Shown here piece by piece: positions 17,358 through 26,619 of a stretch of DNA of 32,130 nt. The translations under genes were made by a program, and so were the position numbers. The notes below the pieces were generated by a model. It was not told the DNA's origin. It ran no database searches and saw only the letters and a program-made list of their open reading frames with translations. The stretch comes from Roseicyclus sp. (lineage in GTDB: Bacteria; Pseudomonadota; Alphaproteobacteria; Rhodobacterales; Rhodobacteraceae). Where the stretch lies: positions 1 to 32,130 of the forward strand of contig JAGYKZ010000019.1 in assembly GCA_018401385.1 (NCBI GenBank). Direction: 5' to 3'. How positions within the stretch are numbered: position 1 is the first letter of the stretch; every line of letters begins with the position of its first letter.

Positions 17358-18683
17358 ATGAACGTCAACGAAACCCTGAACGAGGGTCTGAAGCGCGCTT
17401 ATGAGATCACCATCACAGGTGCGGAATTGGAAGCCAAGGTGAATGAGAAATTGACCGAAGCGCAGCCAGAGATCGAGATGAAGGGCTTCCGCAAAGGGAA
17501 GGTCCCCATGGCGCTGTTGAAGAAGCAGTTTGGCCCACGGATCATGGGCGAAGCCATGCAAGAGGCCGTGGATGGCGCGATGCAAAGCCATCTTGAAAGC
17601 TCAGGCGACCGCCCCGCGATGCAGCCCGAAGTGAAGATGGTGAACGAGAACTGGAAAGAAGGCGATGACGTGGTTGTTTCCATGTCCTACGAGGCGCTGC
17701 CTGCGATCCCCGATGTGGATTACAAAAAGCTGAAGCTTGAGCGCATGGTTGTGCCCGCGACCGACAAGGAAATTGACGAGACCTTGGCGAAACTGGCTGA
17801 AACCGCGCAGAATTTCGAAACCAAAAAGGGCAAGGCGGCGAAAGACGATCAGGTCGTGTTTGATTTCGTTGGCAAGGTGGATGGCGAGGCCTTTGAGGGC
17901 GGCAGCGCCGAAGATTACCCTCTGGTTCTGGGGTCAAACAGTTTTATCCCCGGGTTCGAGGATCAGCTCATCGGTGTGAAAGCGGGTGAGGAAAAGCTGG
18001 TCGAAGTGACCTTCCCCGCAGAATATGGCGCGGAGCATTTGGCAGGTAAAGCGGCAACATTTGACTGCACCATTAAAGAAGTGAAAAAGGCGGTCCCCGC
18101 TGCGATCGATGATGAACTGGCCAAGAAATACGGCGCAGAAAACCTTGAAGCATTGAAGGGCCAAGTGTCGGAGCGGTTGCAGGCGGAATATGCGGGCGCC
18201 GCACGCCAAGTGGCCAAGCGCGCTTTGTTGGACCAGTTGGACAAACAGGTCAAATTCGATTTGCCCCCAAGCCTTGTCGAAGCGGAGGCGGCACAGATCG
18301 CGCATCAATTGTGGCATGAAGAAAACCCCGAGCATCAGGGCCATGACCACGGTGAGATCAAGCCAACCAAAGAGCATACCAAACTGGCCGAACGCCGTGT
18401 GAAATTGGGCCTGCTCTTGGCGGAACTGGGTCAGAAAAACGAGGTTCAGGTGACCGATGCGGAATTCACCCAAGCGGTGATGAACCAAGCCCGTCAATAC
18501 CCCGGTCAAGAGCGCGCCTTCTTTGAATTTATTCAGAAGAATCAGCAAGCGCAGCAGCAGCTTCGCGCGCCTTTGTTTGAAGATAAGGTTGTGGATTTCA
18601 TCTTTGAACAGGCCGAAGTGAAAGAGGTGGAGACCACCAAAGCCAAGCTTGAAAAAGCGGTTGAGGCCTTGGACGAAGAGTGA
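17358..18683 (+). CDS. tig: Trigger factor (ribosome-associated chaperone, PPIase)
   Basis: This 441-residue chaperone binds nascent chains at the ribosome exit tunnel. The N-terminal ribosome-docking domain (about 1-110) has the signature [19 protein letters not shown]. The FKBP-type prolyl isomerase domain is at about 160-245 ([20 protein letters not shown]). A long helical C-terminal arm domain follows to about residue 440. Start [19 protein letters not shown] at 17358 follows GAGGAAAG; the open frame begins 12 codons earlier but without family support. It is a single-gene unit with a strong terminator 28 bases after the stop. Frame intact. Confidence 0.95.
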   Translation: MNVNETLNEGLKRAYEITITGAELEAKVNEKLTEAQPEIEMKGFRKGKVPMALLKKQFGPRIMGEAMQEAVDGAMQSHLESSGDRPAMQPEVKMVNENWKEGDDVVVSMSYEALPAIPDVDYKKLKLERMVVPATDKEIDETLAKLAETAQNFETKKGKAAKDDQVVFDFVGKVDGEAFEGGSAEDYPLVLGSNSFIPGFEDQLIGVKAGEEKLVEVTFPAEYGAEHLAGKAATFDCTIKEVKKAVPAAIDDELAKKYGAENLEALKGQVSERLQAEYAGAARQVAKRALLDQLDKQVKFDLPPSLVEAEAAQIAHQLWHEENPEHQGHDHGEIKPTKEHTKLAERRVKLGLLLAELGQKNEVQVTDAEFTQAVMNQARQYPGQERAFFEFIQKNQQAQQQLRAPLFEDKVVDFIFEQAEVKEVETTKAKLEKAVEALDEE

Positions 18684-18711
18684 TTTCTTTGATCCGATTT
18701 TAATGACATCC

Positions 18712-18745
18712 AAAAAGCCTCCGATGAAAGTCGGGGGCTTTTTTT
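18712..18745 (+). terminator. Rho-independent terminator of tig
   Basis: AAAAAGCCTCCGA and TCGGGGGCTTTTT pair over 13 bases (one G-U) around a 6-base loop TGAAAG, ending in a T-run. Confidence 0.9.
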
Positions 18746-18843
18746 GATGGATATCTTGTAAATCTTATCTAAGCTTGTCCTGTGAATGGGCGTTTGATCA
18801 TCTGACACGCTTTGCAAGAGGCGGCACATAAAGGGACTGTAAC

Positions 18844-19734
18844 ATGATGCGTTTTTTATGGGCCGCTGTGGCCATAGTGTTGGGGTTCAGCGCCCCTGCG
18901 GTGGCCTGCCCCACGTTTGAGAAAGGTGGGATGCGCCTGACCTTTACGGGAGATCAATTGTTTTCGCCGCAAAGCTTTGCCACCACGGCCACAGGCGGTG
19001 TGATGCTGGGCAATTGCGGGATTGAGGGGAATGGGGCCACCTCGGCCAGCCCACAATATACGCTGAATCTGTCGGGAATGCAGGGATATGATCTGGAAAT
19101 CCAAGTGAACAGCCAATGTGATGCCACGCTGTTGGTGAACACGGCCAACGGCGTTTGGCATTTCGATGATGACAGCAACGGAAGTCTGGATCCTATGCTG
19201 CGCTTGTCTGGGCAGGATGCGTTGAATGGTCAGGTGGATGTCTGGGTGGGCACATTGGGGGCGAATTGCCCCGCCACAATCCAGTTCGAGACATGGACAG
19301 CAAACGCCATGGCACCCGTGAATTCGGGAAATTGTCCAACAATTGGCCTGACGGGGCCAAGCTATGACCTGAACGGGCCGCAGCTTTATACCCCAAGCAC
19401 ATTCAGCGCATCCGCCTATGGCAGCACCGATATTTCAGGCTGTGGGTTGCCCGGGCATGGTTGGTTCACCCCTGCGCCGCAGTTCTCCTTTAATCTTAGT
19501 CAGATGCAGGGATATCGTCTTGAGATGCAGGTAACGGCCAGCTGTGATACGGTGATGTTGGTCAACAGCGCCGATGGCACATGGTATTTTGACGATGACA
19601 GCAACGGAAATCTGAACCCGTTGGTGAATATCGTGGGTGAGTCCAGTCTGAATGGTCGGGTGGATGTCTGGCTTGGCACCTATAATGGCGTCAGCTGCCC
19701 CGCATCGCTGGAATTGGAAACCTGGGCCAATTGA
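18844..19734 (+). CDS. Secreted protein with two tandem cysteine-rich repeats, function unknown
   Basis: This 296-residue protein has a Sec signal peptide (MMRFLWAAVAIVLGFSAPAVA, cleavage before Cys22) and two homologous domains at about 22-150 and 164-294. Each has four cysteines in register (22/58/92/142 and 164/200/234/285), a FDDDSNGxL motif (107-115 and 249-257), LNGxVDVWxGT, and ends with xETW. The pattern resembles the bacterial pre-peptidase C-terminal type beta-sandwich, where acidic DDDS stretches may bind calcium, but that family call is tentative. Paired cysteines suggest two disulfides per domain, which argues against a lipoprotein Cys at position 22. It is transcribed alone, between two terminators. 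Confidence 0.75.
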   Translation: MMRFLWAAVAIVLGFSAPAVACPTFEKGGMRLTFTGDQLFSPQSFATTATGGVMLGNCGIEGNGATSASPQYTLNLSGMQGYDLEIQVNSQCDATLLVNTANGVWHFDDDSNGSLDPMLRLSGQDALNGQVDVWVGTLGANCPATIQFETWTANAMAPVNSGNCPTIGLTGPSYDLNGPQLYTPSTFSASAYGSTDISGCGLPGHGWFTPAPQFSFNLSQMQGYRLEMQVTASCDTVMLVNSADGTWYFDDDSNGNLNPLVNIVGESSLNGRVDVWLGTYNGVSCPASLELETWAN

Positions 19735-19754
19735 GCCCCCCGGGGCCGTAAATC

Positions 19755-19789
19755 AAAAAACCGCGCCCTGATCGGAGCGCGGTTTTTTT
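19755..19789. terminator. Bidirectional terminator between the secreted protein gene and rplI
   Basis: AAAAAACCGCGC and GCGCGGTTTTTT form a perfect 12-base stem with a 10-base loop, with A-run and T-run on either side. It can serve the plus-strand secreted protein gene and the minus-strand rpsF-rpsR-rplI operon. Confidence 0.9.
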
Positions 19790-19811
19790 GTCGTTTGGTA
19801 TGCGGATTGGT

Positions 19812-20444
19812 TCAGGCGGTTTCTTCGCCGTCTTCGCTTGCCTCTGCCGCAGGGGCAGGGGCACCGCCATCCTCATCATCATCGAGCTGTGCGGCGCCGA
19901 TATCGTCAAACAGCTCTGCAATTTCGAATTCGGCAGCGGCCTCTTCTTCAGCGGCCAGTTCCTGAATCGATTTGCCAGAAGCCTGCAATTCGGCCTCTTC
20001 GGTTGAGCGCGCCACGTTGAGGGTGATGGTGAGATCGACCTCAGGGTGCAAAATGACAGACACAACGTGCAAGCCAAGCTCTTTGATCGGTGCGGTCAGG
20101 GCGACCTGCTTACGATCGACGCTAAAGCCTGCCGCCGTGGCCGCATCAGCCGCGTCACGGGTGGTGACGGAACCATAGAGCGCGCCCGAGTCGGACGCGG
20201 AACGGATCACAATGAATTGCTGGCCCGTAAGACGTGCGGCCAAATCCTCGGCTTCTTTTTTGGTCTCAAGGTTGCGGGCTTCAAGCTGTGCTTTTTGTGC
20301 ATCGAATGCCTTGAGATTTTTGTCATTGGCGCGCATCGCTTTGCGCTGCGGCAACAAGAAGTTGCGCGCATAGCCGTCTTTGACCGAAACGACATCGCCC
20401 ATCTGGCCTAGCTTGGCCACGCGTTCAAGAAGGATCACATCCAT
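19812..20444 (-). CDS. rplI: 50S ribosomal protein L9
   Basis: This 210-residue L9 has the N-terminal rRNA-binding domain [32 protein letters not shown], the long central helix ([28 protein letters not shown]) and the C-terminal domain ([13 protein letters not shown]). Beyond residue 150 is an extra acidic tail of about 50 residues rich in Glu, Asp and Ala, ending EDGEETA. Such extended L9 tails are, to my knowledge, seen in Rhodobacteraceae. It is the last gene of the rpsF-rpsR-rplI operon, 12 bases after rpsR. Confidence 0.95.
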   Translation of the reverse strand: MDVILLERVAKLGQMGDVVSVKDGYARNFLLPQRKAMRANDKNLKAFDAQKAQLEARNLETKKEAEDLAARLTGQQFIVIRSASDSGALYGSVTTRDAADAATAAGFSVDRKQVALTAPIKELGLHVVSVILHPEVDLTITLNVARSTEEAELQASGKSIQELAAEEEAAAEFEIAELFDDIGAAQLDDDEDGGAPAPAAEASEDGEETA

Positions 20445-20456
20445 ATCGGTTTCTCC

Positions 20457-20684
20457 TTACTTCACTGCATAGGGCAACAGCGCGAGAAAGCGGGCGCGCT
20501 TGATGGCCTGTGCCAGCTTGCGCTGGTTTTTTGCGGAAACGGCGGTGATACGTGCAGGCACGATCTTGCCACGTTCAGAGATATAGCGCTGAAGCAGGCG
20601 CACATCTTTGTAGTCAATCTTTGGCGCGTCTTCCCCGTCAAACGGGTCGGATTTGCGGCGGCGGAAAAAAGGTTTTGCTGCCAT
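20457..20684 (-). CDS. rpsR: 30S ribosomal protein S18
   Basis: This 75-residue protein binds next to S6 in the 30S platform. [39 protein letters not shown] and [20 protein letters not shown] are complete family blocks. It lies 18 bases after rpsF and 12 before rplI. Confidence 0.97.
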   Translation of the reverse strand: MAAKPFFRRRKSDPFDGEDAPKIDYKDVRLLQRYISERGKIVPARITAVSAKNQRKLAQAIKRARFLALLPYAVK

Positions 20685-20702
20685 GATTCTGTCCTTCCCT
20701 AA

Positions 20703-21059
20703 TTATTGACGGCGCTCGCGGCGTTCGCCACGTTCTTCGCGCTTTTGCATTTGTGCCGAGGGGCCGTCTTCGTGGGCGTCAACCTTGATGGTCAAAACGC
20801 GCATCACGTCATCATGCAGGCGCATCAGGCGCTCCATCTCATGCACGGCGTCCGAAGGGGCATCGCTGCGCAAGAAGGCATAATGGCCCTTACGGTTTTT
20901 GTTGATTTTGTAGGCCATGGTCTTGATACCCCAATATTCGGTATCAACCACGGAACCACCGTTGTCCTTGAGGACGGTGCTGAAATGCTCGATCAAGCTT
21001 TCAGCTTGCGCGTTGGACAAATCCTGACGCGAGATCATCACATGCTCGTAGAGGGGCAT
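20703..21059 (-). CDS. rpsF: 30S ribosomal protein S6
   Basis: This 118-residue protein is the S18 partner in the 30S platform. MPLYEHVMISRQDLSNAQ, GIKTMAYKINKNRKGHYAFL and the basic tail after HEDGPSAQMQKREERGERRERR fit the alphaproteobacterial form. The start at 21059 is chosen over a Met 20 codons upstream because it matches the family N-terminus. It heads rpsF-rpsR-rplI and diverges from fabD across about 250 bases that should carry both promoters; no convincing -35/-10 pair was recognised there. Confidence 0.96.
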   Translation of the reverse strand: MPLYEHVMISRQDLSNAQAESLIEHFSTVLKDNGGSVVDTEYWGIKTMAYKINKNRKGHYAFLRSDAPSDAVHEMERLMRLHDDVMRVLTIKVDAHEDGPSAQMQKREERGERRERRQ

Positions 21060-21307
21060 GAGAACTCCGATACTGTTCGGGCGCGTTTCAAAGACCGATG
21101 CGTTGCACTTTCGCCCCATCAGTCACGAGGGATCACGCCGTTGCGGTTAAAATAGGCGAAAGCTCCCCGCCTTATACACAGATCAGGGCAGGGTGCAAGC
21201 GGGCGCGGGTTATCCCTAAAATCAGGTTGAAACTGCGGTTATGAATTGCCCTTTGCCCCTATATCTTGTAGCCAATAGCCCGATAGAAACAAGCGGGAGA
21301 GGCAATA

Positions 21308-22222
21308 ATGAGCCGTGCTTTCATCTTTCCGGGCCAAGGGGCGCAAACCATCGGCATGGGGCGTGACCTTGCACAGAGCTATGCGCCCGCGCGTGCGGTG
21401 TTTGAGGAGGTGGACGAGGCCTTGGGGCAGAACCTCTCGCAGCTGATTTGGGAGGGCGATATTGAGGAATTGACCCTCACCGCCAATGCGCAGCCCGCGT
21501 TGATGGCGACATCCATGGCGGCGGTTCGCGCGCTGGAAGCCGAAGGGTTCGCGCTGAAGGATTATGCCCGTTTCGTGGCGGGCCATTCCTTGGGGGAATA
21601 TTCCGCGCTTTGTGCAGCGGGCAGTCTGTCGGTGGCCGATACAGCACGGCTGTTGCGGATCCGTGGCGATGACGCAAAAGCAACACCCAAAAGGGCAGGG
21701 GGCGATGGCGGCCATTTTGGGTTTGGATTTCGACACCGTGGCCGATGTGGCCGATGTGGCTGCAGGGGTGAAATATGCCAAGCCGCCAATGACAATGACC
21801 CCGCTCAGGGTGAGATTTCGGGCGATGCGGCGGCGGTGGAGCGCGCTGTGGAGATCGCCAAGGCGCGGCGCGAAACGGGCGGTTATGTCGTATCTGCCCT
21901 GTTTCATTGTGCGCTGATGCAGCCCGCCGCCGGGATGCCATGGCCGAGGCTGGCCGATGACGCTTATTGTGCTCCATTGTGCCCCTAGGGGCAATGTTAC
22001 GGCGCGTTGAAGGATGATCCCACGAATATTCGTGACAACCTGATCACGCAGGTCACAGGCCGCGTGGTGGCGTGAATCAGGATCTGGATGGCGGAGCATG
22101 GCGTGCAGGAAACATGGAGATTGGCGCGGGCAAGGCGCTGTCTGGTATGGCCAAACGCATCGCGCGTGGTGGAAACCAAAGCAATTGGAACGGCTGCGGA
22201 TATTGCCGCGCTGAAAGAATAA
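21308..22222 (+). pseudogene. fabD: Malonyl-CoA:ACP transacylase, frameshifted
   Basis: This enzyme loads malonyl groups onto acyl carrier protein in type II fatty acid synthesis. The first 120 residues are intact, from MSRAFIFPGQGAQTIGMG to the nucleophile Ser in VAGHSLGEYSALCAAG. After LLRIRGDD (about 21670) the expected stretches KATPKGQGAMAAILGLDFDTVAD, FHCALMQPA, DPTNIRDNLITQVTG, MAEHGVQETWEIGAGKALSGMAKRI and TAADIAALKE follow in changing frames down to a stop at 22220-22222. At least five indels are needed and the span is slightly short of the usual 310 or so codons. Start at 21308 has a GGGAGAGG ribosome-binding site. Confidence 0.88.
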
Positions 22223-22233
22223 GGAACAGCTTT

Positions 22234-22955
22234 ATGTTTGATTTGACTGGGAAATCAGCGTTGTGACGGGCGTCTGGGGGATTGGCGCCGATATTGCGCG
22301 CGTAAGCCACGGCGCAGGGGCCACCGTGGCCCTGTCTGGGACGCGCGTTAAAACCGCTGAGGCATTGGCTGAACTGGGCGCGCGCACCCATGTGTTGCCC
22401 TGCAACCTGTCCGCTGATGGAGGCCGTCGAGGCGCTGAAACAGGCGGTTGAGGCCATGGGGCCGTGGATATTCTGGTAAACAATGCGGGATCACGCGCGA
22501 CAATCTGTTTATGCGAATGTCGGATGATGAATGGGCGCAGGTGTTGAGGTCAATCTGGACCTCGACCATGCGGCTGTGCCGTGGGTCTTGCGCGGGATGG
22601 GATGAAAACGCGCTGGGGGCGGACCATCAATATCAGCCTGATTGTGGGGGCCCACGGGCAATCCCGCCAAGGCAATCATGCTGCCGCCAAGGCGGGTATG
22701 GTGGGACCGTCGAAAGCCTTGCCTATGAGGTGGCAAGCCGTGGTGTGACGGTGAACTGCGTGGCTTCCGGTTTTATCGCAACAATCCATGACCGATAAGC
22801 TTAATGAGGACCAGAAAGCCGCCATCAACGTCAAAAACCCCGCAGCCGCATGGGCACCCCTGAGGATCGCAGCGGCGGTTCTGTATCTGGTCGCAAGAGG
22901 CGGCTACGTTACAGGGTCGACTTTGCACGTCAACGGTGGCATGGCGATGCTGTAA
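22234..22955 (+). pseudogene. fabG: 3-oxoacyl-ACP reductase, frameshifted
   Basis: This NADPH-dependent short-chain dehydrogenase reduces 3-oxoacyl-ACP. MFDLTGKSAL starts at 22234, followed in shifting frames by GGIGADIAR, GATVALSGTRVKTAEALAEL, DILVNNAG, RDNLFMRMSDDEWAQVL, the serine segment NISLIVG, the catalytic Tyr/Lys region (about 22660-22695), ALAYEVASRGVTVNCVASGF, TDKLNEDQKAAI and LHVNGGMAML, ending at 22953-22955. Nearly every 50 to 80 bases needs a one- or two-base repair, the densest damage in the window together with acpP. It follows fabD by 11 bases as in the normal fabD-fabG-acpP-fabF order. Confidence 0.85.
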
Positions 22956-23165
22956 CAGTTGCGCCCTGTCGTGGGCTGACTGAGGCACGCCTTTATTTCA
23001 ATCATGCCATAGCGGCGCTGATTTCTCACCGAAAGGCGCTTTCGGCGGCTCTGGTTCCGATACTGGTGCATCTGGGCTATTGGGATCGGATTGAGCGAAC
23101 AAAATCGGCCCAGTGAAACGGTGTTGGGAACAAACCCTAAGCACGAAACGGATGAGGGAAAGAAC

Positions 23166-23400
23166 ATGAGCGATATCGCAGGTCGCGTGAAGAAATTGTT
23201 GTCGAGCATCTGAGCGTAGATGAGATAAAGTGACTGGAAAACGTCTTCATTGACGATCTGGCGCAGATCTGCCTGATACGGTCAGAGCTGGTAATGGCGT
23301 TTGAAGAAGAGTTCGGTATCGAAATCCCTGATGATGCAGCTGAAACGATCCAGTGACCCTTCGGGGATGCAAAATAAGTTCATCACAGACGCGTTAGTAA
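23166..23400 (+). pseudogene. acpP: Acyl carrier protein, frameshifted
   Basis: This is the carrier of growing acyl chains on a phosphopantetheine arm. The ATG at 23166 (GGGAAAGAAC upstream) gives [42 protein letters not shown] and KFITDA follow in several frames, exactly the ACP order and spacing for a 77-residue protein. The serine attachment codon lies in a damaged stretch: GATCTGCCTGAT stands where Asp-Ser-Leu-Asp is expected, so the modified Ser36 cannot be read. The end is uncertain by a few bases because TAG and TAA occur in neighbouring frames at 23395-23400. Confidence 0.8.
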
Positions 23401-23445
23401 GTCGCGCATGGGTCCGCGCGTTGCCAGCTGTGATGGAAGGGGCAG

Positions 23446-23473
23446 AACGGCACGCCAACGCGATGCCGTTTTT
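23446..23473 (+). terminator. Terminator after acpP
   Basis: AACGGCA, an 11-base loop and TGCCGTT form a 7-base stem followed by TTT. It is about 45 bases past the acpP end, implying that fabF has its own promoter in the roughly 120 bases that follow or depends on read-through. Confidence 0.6.
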
Positions 23474-23596
23474 GTGCCAAATATAACCCAAATTTAGAAA
23501 TGCGGCGCATTTGAGTGCCGCGAGAGTGATTGCCCATCATCGGCCCGCTGGGTATCAACGTCCAAGCTTTCGCGAAACGAGAGAAGGGCAGTGAGA

Positions 23597-24852
23597 ATGC
23601 GCGCGTTGTTGTGACAGGATTTCGGGTTTAGACACCTCTGGCCAGCAGGGGTGAGGAGACATGGGCGCGGCTTTTGGCGGGCCAATCGGGGGCGGGCACG
23701 ATCACCCGATTTGACGCAAGCCATCTGGCCACGACCTATGCCTGTGAGGTCAAGCGCGGCGATGGCACGAACGGCACGTTTAACCCTGATCTCTACATGG
23801 AGCCGAAAGAGCAGCGCAAAGTGGATGAGTTCATCCTTTATGGCATTGCCGCAGCGGATCAGGCCATCAAGGATGCAGGATGGCAGCCCGAGGATCGTGA
23901 CGCGCAGGAGCGCACAGGGATTTTGATCGGGTCGGGCATTGGTGGCTTGGCCTCGATCGCGGAAACATCCATTACGCTCAAGGAAAAAGGTCCGCGCCGC
24001 GTATCGCCTTTCTTTGTGCCGGGCGCGTTGATCAATCTGATCTCTGGGCAGGTCTCGATTAAATATGGGTTTCGTGGTCCAAACCATGCGGTGGTTACGG
24101 CCTGTTCCACAGGCGCGCACGCCATCGGGGATGCGGCGCGTCTGATCCAGTGGGGCGATGCGGATGTGATGATCGCAGGTGGTGCTGAAAGCCCGATTTG
24201 TGAAATTGGTATCGCGGGCTTCAACGCCTGTAAGGCCCTGTCGACCAAGCGGGGCGATGAACCCCAAAAAGCAAGCCGCCCGTGGGACAGTGACAGCGAT
24301 GGCTTTGTTATGGGCGAGGGCGCGGGCGTGGTCGTGTTGGAAGAATATGAACACGCCAAAGCGCGCGGGGCCAACATTTACGCCGAGATTTTGGGCTATG
24401 GCCTGTCAGGCGATGCCCATCACATCACCGCGCCACCGCCCGATCATGAGGGGGCCGAGCGCGCCATGCGCGCAGCCCTCAAGCGGGCAGGGTTGCAACC
24501 ATCGGATGTGGATTATGTCAACGCGCATGGCACATCCACCATGGCGGATACGATTGAATTGGGCGCGGTCGAGCGGCTGATGGGGGATCATGCGAAGTCC
24601 CTGCTGATGTCATCCACAAAATCGGCCACGGGGCATTTGTTGGGTGCGGCAGGTGCGATTGAGGCGATATTCTCAATCTTGGCCCTTCGCGATCAAATCG
24701 CACCGCCTACGATCAACCTTGATAACCCTGCTGCTGAAACCGCGATCAACCTGTGCGCCAATCAGTCCATCAAGGGCGAGATCAATGTGGTGCAAAGCAA
24801 TTCCTTTGGCTTTGGCGGAACCAATGCCTGTCTGATTATGGGGAAAGTCTGA
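23597..24852 (+). CDS. fabF: 3-oxoacyl-ACP synthase II, 5' end frameshifted
   Basis: This condensing enzyme elongates acyl-ACP with malonyl-ACP. From about 23674 the frame is clean for 392 codons. The Cys-His-His triad is in VVTACSTGAHAIG, NAHGTSTMADTIELGA and KSATGHLLGAAGAIEA, and the C-terminal NSFGFGGTNACLIM is present. The true start is probably the ATG at 23597, reading MRRVVVTGFG-like sequence once a missing C is supplied. Between 23597 and 23675 two or three indels interrupt the frame, so a gene caller would start inside the reading frame. Stop at 24850-24852, 3 bases before mltG. Confidence 0.92.
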
Positions 24853-24855
24853 CAT

Positions 24856-26022
24856 ATGTGGAAAAGCGTGGCTGCGAATGCGTTCAGCCTGCTGATTGTG
24901 CTGTGTATCGCCGTGGCTGGCGCGATCGGGTGGGGTCAGCGGGAATTCACCAAAGAGGGGCCGCTGGCGGCACCGATTTTTTTTGAGGTGCCGCGCGGTG
25001 CGGGGCTGTCGCAAGTGGCGGTGGCATTGGAAGGGGCAGGGGCGATTTTGCACCCGTCCATCTTTCGATTGGGGGCAGAGTATAGCGATATGGCAGGGGC
25101 CATTCGGGCGGGGTCGTTTGAATTGCCTGCGCGCGCCTCAATGCAGGATATTTTGGGGGTGATTACGCAAAATGCCGCCCCCGTCTACCGCTATGTTGCC
25201 ACCTATATTCTAAGCATCGATGGCACGGGCGAGCAGCGATTGGTCGAGCGCAGCCCGGGCACGGGTGAGGTGGTGGAATTGGCCGCCTTTGCCTATGATG
25301 CGGAGATCCCTGAGATTTATCGTGACATCACGCAAAGCGGTGCAAGCATTGCTTATCGGGTCTCGATCCCCGAGGGGCTGACATCGTGGCAGATTGTCGA
25401 GGGATTGAAAGCGGCTGAATTCTTAACAGGCGAGGTGGATGGGATTCCCGCTGAAGGGCGGCTTGCACCAGATACATATGAGGCCACGCGCGGCATGGCG
25501 CGCGGGGAGTTGTTGAGGCAAATGCAGGCCCGTCAGGATGATATCTTGATGGCCGCGTGGGAGACACGCGCCGAAGGGTTGCCCATATCCACCCCTGAGG
25601 AAGCGCTGATCCTTGCGTCTATCATTGAAAAGGAGACCGCGCAGCCCAATGAACGCGGGCTGGTCGCCAGCGTCTTTGTCAATCGTCTCAATCGTGGGAT
25701 GCGTCTGCAAACCGACCCGACCGTGATTTACGGAGTGACCGAGGGGCAAGGCATTTTGGGGCGCGGCCTACGGCGGAGTGAGCTTGACCGCGTAACGCCC
25801 TGGAATACCTATCAGATTGATGGATTGCCACCCACACCGATTGCCAATCCAGGGCGGGCGTCCATCGAGGCGGCGCTCAACCCAGAGAGCAGCGATTATA
25901 TCTTTTTCGTGGCCGATGGCACGGGCGGCCATGCCTTTGCCGTCACCTTAGCGGAGCATAACCGCAACGTTGCGCGTTGGCGGGAGATCGAGGCGGAGAT
26001 GCGGGCCAATTCCGCGAATTGA
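24856..26022 (+). CDS. mltG: Endolytic murein transglycosylase
   Basis: This 388-residue inner-membrane enzyme (YceG family) cleaves nascent glycan strands and is thought to set their length. The N-terminal transmembrane segment is at about 8-26 (NAFSLLIVLCIAVAGAIGW). A LysM-like region follows, then the catalytic domain with the conserved Glu258 in LASIIEKETAQPNERG and RLNRGMRLQTDPTVIYG. The C-terminal TPIANPGRASIEAALNP is also diagnostic. It begins 3 bases after fabF, a pairing common in proteobacteria, and ends 24 bases from the convergent bchJ. Confidence 0.94.
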   Translation: MWKSVAANAFSLLIVLCIAVAGAIGWGQREFTKEGPLAAPIFFEVPRGAGLSQVAVALEGAGAILHPSIFRLGAEYSDMAGAIRAGSFELPARASMQDILGVITQNAAPVYRYVATYILSIDGTGEQRLVERSPGTGEVVELAAFAYDAEIPEIYRDITQSGASIAYRVSIPEGLTSWQIVEGLKAAEFLTGEVDGIPAEGRLAPDTYEATRGMARGELLRQMQARQDDILMAAWETRAEGLPISTPEEALILASIIEKETAQPNERGLVASVFVNRLNRGMRLQTDPTVIYGVTEGQGILGRGLRRSELDRVTPWNTYQIDGLPPTPIANPGRASIEAALNPESSDYIFFVADGTGGHAFAVTLAEHNRNVARWREIEAEMRANSAN

Positions 26023-26046
26023 TACGCGCGTGAGAGGGTCAGCCCA

Positions 26047-26619
26047 TCACACGCGGCGTAAGGCGAAGCGGCAACTCTCCGTCCCCGTGGCCGCACAGGC
26101 GGTTTCGCGGCAAATCACATCTGGACAGACGAGGCGGCGATAAAGCCGCTCAAACACCCCCGCGTGCCAGTGACACAGGGGATGATCGGAGATTTCACCG
26201 CTGATCACGGGGTTGTCATTGATCTGGAATTCCCATGGGGAGACAACTTGAAACCGACCCGATCCCGCGAATGTCCACGCATTGCGCGCAATCGCCACCG
26301 AGAGCGCGCGGGCGGCAAGATTGGCGGGCAAAAACCCCATGAGGATCTGTGCCTTGGCGGGGATACGGTGGGTGATGATGTAATCGGCAGTCGCGCGCCC
26401 CGCTTGCGCGGAGAGGCCAGCGGCCTGTTGTGGGTAAGTGCTGCGCAAGCCTTGGTGGATGCGGGCGGCATCCTGTTCGGGGATCATGTGATCGCCTGAG
26501 GGCACGGGGGTATCAAGCGCCGTGAACAGGGATTTGCGCGCGCCTTCACCAAGGGCGCGATCCAGAACGGGGATCAATTGCAAAATCGCATTCGGTCCAA
26601 TGAGGGCATCTGTGGGCAT
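26047..26619 (-). CDS. bchJ: BchJ, V4R-domain bacteriochlorophyll biosynthesis protein
   Basis: This 190-residue protein was originally assigned as the 4-vinyl reductase of bacteriochlorophyll synthesis. Later work shows that BciA/BciB or chlorophyllide reductase carry much of that reaction, so its exact role is debated (family knowledge). The N-terminal IGPNAILQLIPVLDRALGEG and the C-terminal V4R domain, with cysteines in CPDVICRETACAATGTESCRF, are typical. Its start abuts the bchE stop with no gap, so the two form an operon. No bchG or bchP follows; mltG converges 24 bases away. Confidence 0.88.
   Translation of the reverse strand: MPTDALIGPNAILQLIPVLDRALGEGARKSLFTALDTPVPSGDHMIPEQDAARIHQGLRSTYPQQAAGLSAQAGRATADYIITHRIPAKAQILMGFLPANLAARALSVAIARNAWTFAGSGRFQVVSPWEFQINDNPVISGEISDHPLCHWHAGVFERLYRRLVCPDVICRETACAATGTESCRFALRRV

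Noticed and set aside
18841-18920. Lipoprotein signal with Cys22 as the lipidated residue
   Set aside because: The -3 position is Ala rather than Leu, and Cys22 has an exact counterpart (Cys164) at the start of the second repeat, pointing to disulfide pairing instead.
21989-22800. Novel small genes in the fabD-fabG interval
   Set aside because: Every short frame there carries fragments of FabD or FabG in the right order, so these are pieces of broken known genes.
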